Under the pieces are notes generated by a model. The model worked only from the letters and a program-made list of their open reading frames with translations, was not told the DNA's origin and did not search any database. From Impatiens glandulifera (Eukaryota > Streptophyta > Magnoliopsida > Ericales > Balsaminaceae), in the NCBI RefSeq assembly GCF_907164915.1, contig NC_061869.1, positions 27,087,616 to 27,151,615 of the forward strand: a stretch of 64,000 bases of DNA. Reading direction: 5' to 3'. The position numbers were made by a program, and so were the translations under genes. Shown here piece after piece: positions 61,218 to 64,000 of this stretch (the stretch's first letter is position 1; each line of letters opens with the position of its first letter).

Positions 61218-64000
61218 GTAATAAAATATCGTACAAAAGACACGTAATGAAATAATTTTCATTGTCTTCATGATATATATAATTGTCACATCCACTTTTT
61301 AATAAAAGTATGATCAAATTTTCATATCATTATTATAAAATTTGTTATAAGTCATATGAATACTTTAAAAATTTTCTTTTTCATTTATTTCATAAAATCC
61401 TTTTGAAGACATTGGTTCTTCAAAGTTTTATGAAAATAATTTCAAAATATGACACGTCTCTTGATTTCAAAATCCTCAAATCTAAAATATCGATTTGAAC
61501 ACCAACTCAGCAAATATAAACAAGGTATTTTCTTGTTATTTTATTTCTTTTTATAAAGTTGCGCAACTTTATCTTTTAAAGAGAACATATTTCTCTAACA
61601 ACAAATAATTTTTACATTTATCATAATATACACAATTATTTTTGTGTTATAATCAATAAAAAATATTTGCCCCCACATTCGTGTTGGTATCCTTTTTTTA
61701 AATCACACACATTTGTATGATTTAAATCAATGATTTTCTAATCAAGAAATTGTCACATAGTTCTTTTACAGATTTTTTTGTTATACTTATCACACAATGA
61801 ATAAGATAACTATATCATAAATATTTAATTGAATAAAATATAATTTCTATACAAGAGATTAGAATGTTTATTCATATATAAATCATTCTTCACATAATCT
61901 CTACATAAGAAATTAAAAATATTTAATCAATTAAAATATTTATTTCAACACTTAATTTCTATAAAAGAAATTAGAATATTTAATCAAATAAATATTCACC
62001 ATATCACATGATTTCTACAAAAGAAATCATAATGTTTCAAGCATCTTTGACCGAAGTCGCTTAAACATTTATTTCCGGTTGCACGTTTGCATCCCGTAAT
62101 ATCGGCACGTTTGCCACATTATTTCTCAAATCAAACACAAATTTTCTTGCAGTTATTAGATTTCAAAAACATCAAATTAAACAAGTCTTTATGATGAAAT
62201 TGAACCATGTATATCAAATATATAATCGAATAACATAATCAAATGATATGTCATATATATTATAATTACTTCATATATCATTAAACAAATATCTTTCTAA
62301 AATACATCAATAATTGACAATTTATCTTTAATCAAATATAAATAACTAATTGTTATAAATAATTATTTATGTCATCAATTCAAACGTTTCTTAATTAATT
62401 ATATGACTTTAACTTTTCATAAAAGTTTTTGTATACCAAAAGACAAATAGTTTTATGAAAAAAAAAATAGAATTTTATATTAAAACAAAATGCATTTATA
62501 ATTGATCTTTATTCATATATGTATACTAATGCTATATAAACATATTATGAATGAACACGAATCATCATATTATTAACTAATATGCATGATATATATACAA
62601 ATAATCACTTAGCAACATAATCAAATAAAATATAATTATAAATATATTTCATATCTTAATTGAAGCATTTACATTGCCATATTTTGAACAATAATCGACG
62701 TGAAACGATTATACATGCTCAAAAATAACTTTGGGTAAATTGTTCTCACCGAGACAATTTTTGCAAAGACAATTTCGACTAACATAGTTGTGTCTTTTTA
62801 AATGCATGATTATAATAAGTTCTAACACAAATAACTTATTTAATCTCAAGAAATTTAAATGCCTCAAAATATTAATAACAACATCATTTTAGCAAATTAA
62901 ATTTCTATAATTTCTACACAAGAAATTAGAATGGCTCCAGCACTTAAAGAATCGTTAAGTGTGCCAATTCACATTTAATAATTTCTATAGAAGAAATTAA
63001 AATGATTTCAACATCCATGATTATTTAAATCAGATATCAGATATCATTCATCTCACAATTTTTTACACAAGAAATAGCAGTGATTTCAACATCAATGACT
63101 AGAGTCAATTTAGCAAGTCTGATTTTTACCAAGAAAAATCATTGACTATCCTTCATCTCATATTATTTTCACACAAGAAATTAGAATAATTTTAATATAG
63201 TTTCAGCATCAATGACTAAAGTCATTTTAACTAGTCTGATTTCTACCAAGAAATCATTGACTATCCATTCATATAATAATTTCAATAAAGAAATTTGAAT
63301 GATTCCACCATAAATGACTAGTGTCATTTTTTAACACATTCATCTAATAATTTCTATAGAAGAAATTTGAATGGTTTCGTCATAAATGACTAGTGTCATT
63401 TTTTAACACATCAGATTTCTACGAAAGAAACCATGAGATTCGAACTAGGGACCTTTAGCCTCCTTGCGCGTCTGAACTTCGAACCACTACGCCAATGCGC
63501 CATTTCCTTGTTGTACCGCTTTTATGACCTTTTGTCTTCTTTCTAGAGACAACTTATACTTCATATTTGACTAGACTCTGTCAACAAATGAATATATGTA
63601 CATTTAAAACGATAACTTATTATCATAATAAAATGTAATATATAAAACAATGTATAAATAAAGATATCATCTTTCTTTGTTTATTAAATCTTCCTACCAT
63701 ATTCTTATTAATTATATTGCTTAATTAAAAAGAAGATATATATTATAATTAATTATTTTAAAACTGAAACCATATGTTTCAATTATAATTAATTTTAACA
63801 CCATAAATTTTATAAAAATTGAAAGCTAACATATTAGTTACTTTCTTATTTTCATTCATTATTATTAATAATTTTAATAACCAAACAAATCTTCAAAATA
63901 AAACTAGAACAAATTAAATTAATTTTGTTCTAATTTATTTGATATATAATATTGATATAATGAATATACATATTAAAGTTCTTTAAGAAAAAATTTATAT
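61218..64000 (-). mobile_element. Element B', right copy, cut by the window end
   Basis: Equivalent of 24817-27599. The tRNA-like module lies at 63436-63494 (minus), with one change (CCTTTAGCC) between the boxes. The LTR lies beyond the window. Confidence 0.83.

Larger units (their letters stand above)
37896..64000. repeat. Right copy of the large direct segmental duplication
   Basis: This is the second copy of 1-27599. Homology begins with the first base of the window equivalent, after about 60 bases of spacer that differ from element C, and is still unbroken at 64000, which corresponds to 27599. Main differences from the left copy: one extra minisatellite unit in the left LTR of element A, a 99-bp segment retained in the cargo gene, a 1711-bp deletion with 18 bp of templated filler at 50704, about 144 bp more minisatellite in the right LTR, one fewer CACTA internal repeat, and a hAT element 79 bp longer. 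Confidence 0.93.

Overview
The window is plant nuclear DNA. It is AT-rich, has TTTAGGG-type telomeric repeats, plant Copia LTR retrotransposons, hAT and CACTA DNA transposons, MITEs, and one plant defensin-type gene. The repeat-carried proteins remind me of a very abundant uncharacterised family in Gesneriaceae (Lamiales). That is recollection only and could not be checked here. Almost everything is transposable-element or satellite-like sequence; I see no intact housekeeping gene.

The dominant structure is a direct duplication. Positions 1-27599 recur at 37896-64000 in the same orientation and order, near-identical apart from small indels. The second copy runs off the window, so the true unit is at least 27.6 kb and the period about 37.9 kb (about 36.4 kb after internal deletions). 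Both copies contain the same nested transposon insertions at the same sites, so the duplication (or haplotype split) is younger than those insertions.

Layout of one unit (left-copy coordinates). (1) Element A, 59-15781, minus strand: a Copia LTR element with TSD AAATA, tRNA-Met-type PBS, frameshifted gag with CCHC zinc knuckle, and no pol. In place of pol is a decayed gene with its own TATA box, an N-terminal globular domain, a conserved central module, a coiled coil and an RGG tail. Its LTRs carry long arrays of ACGT-containing mini-hairpins. (2) Element B, 6938-12834, plus strand, inserted in A's gag: a Copia-derived non-autonomous element with two 844-bp LTRs and TSD ATCTC. Its interior holds a tRNA-like Pol III promoter, a field of small palindromes and only a stub of RNase H. 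(3) Two satellite-like blocks, 16.1-17.6 kb. (4) A possible captured exon and a CACTA remnant with 29-bp palindromes. (5) A hAT element, a 264-bp MITE and a solo-LTR-like promoter region. (6) A 36-bp inverted repeat with telomeric repeats in its loop, abutting B', a truncated inverted relative of B.

The unique spacer (28620-37895) holds a Copia RNase H remnant (D), part of a second LTR element (C) carrying a diverged homologue of A's cargo gene, a two-exon defensin-like gene with a nonsense codon exactly at its splice junction, and AT-rich DNA.

The best candidates for something undescribed are the pol-less Copia elements that carry a non-retroviral gene in two diverged lineages, the hairpin-field/Pol III architecture of element B, and the telomere-repeat hairpin at the B' breakpoint.
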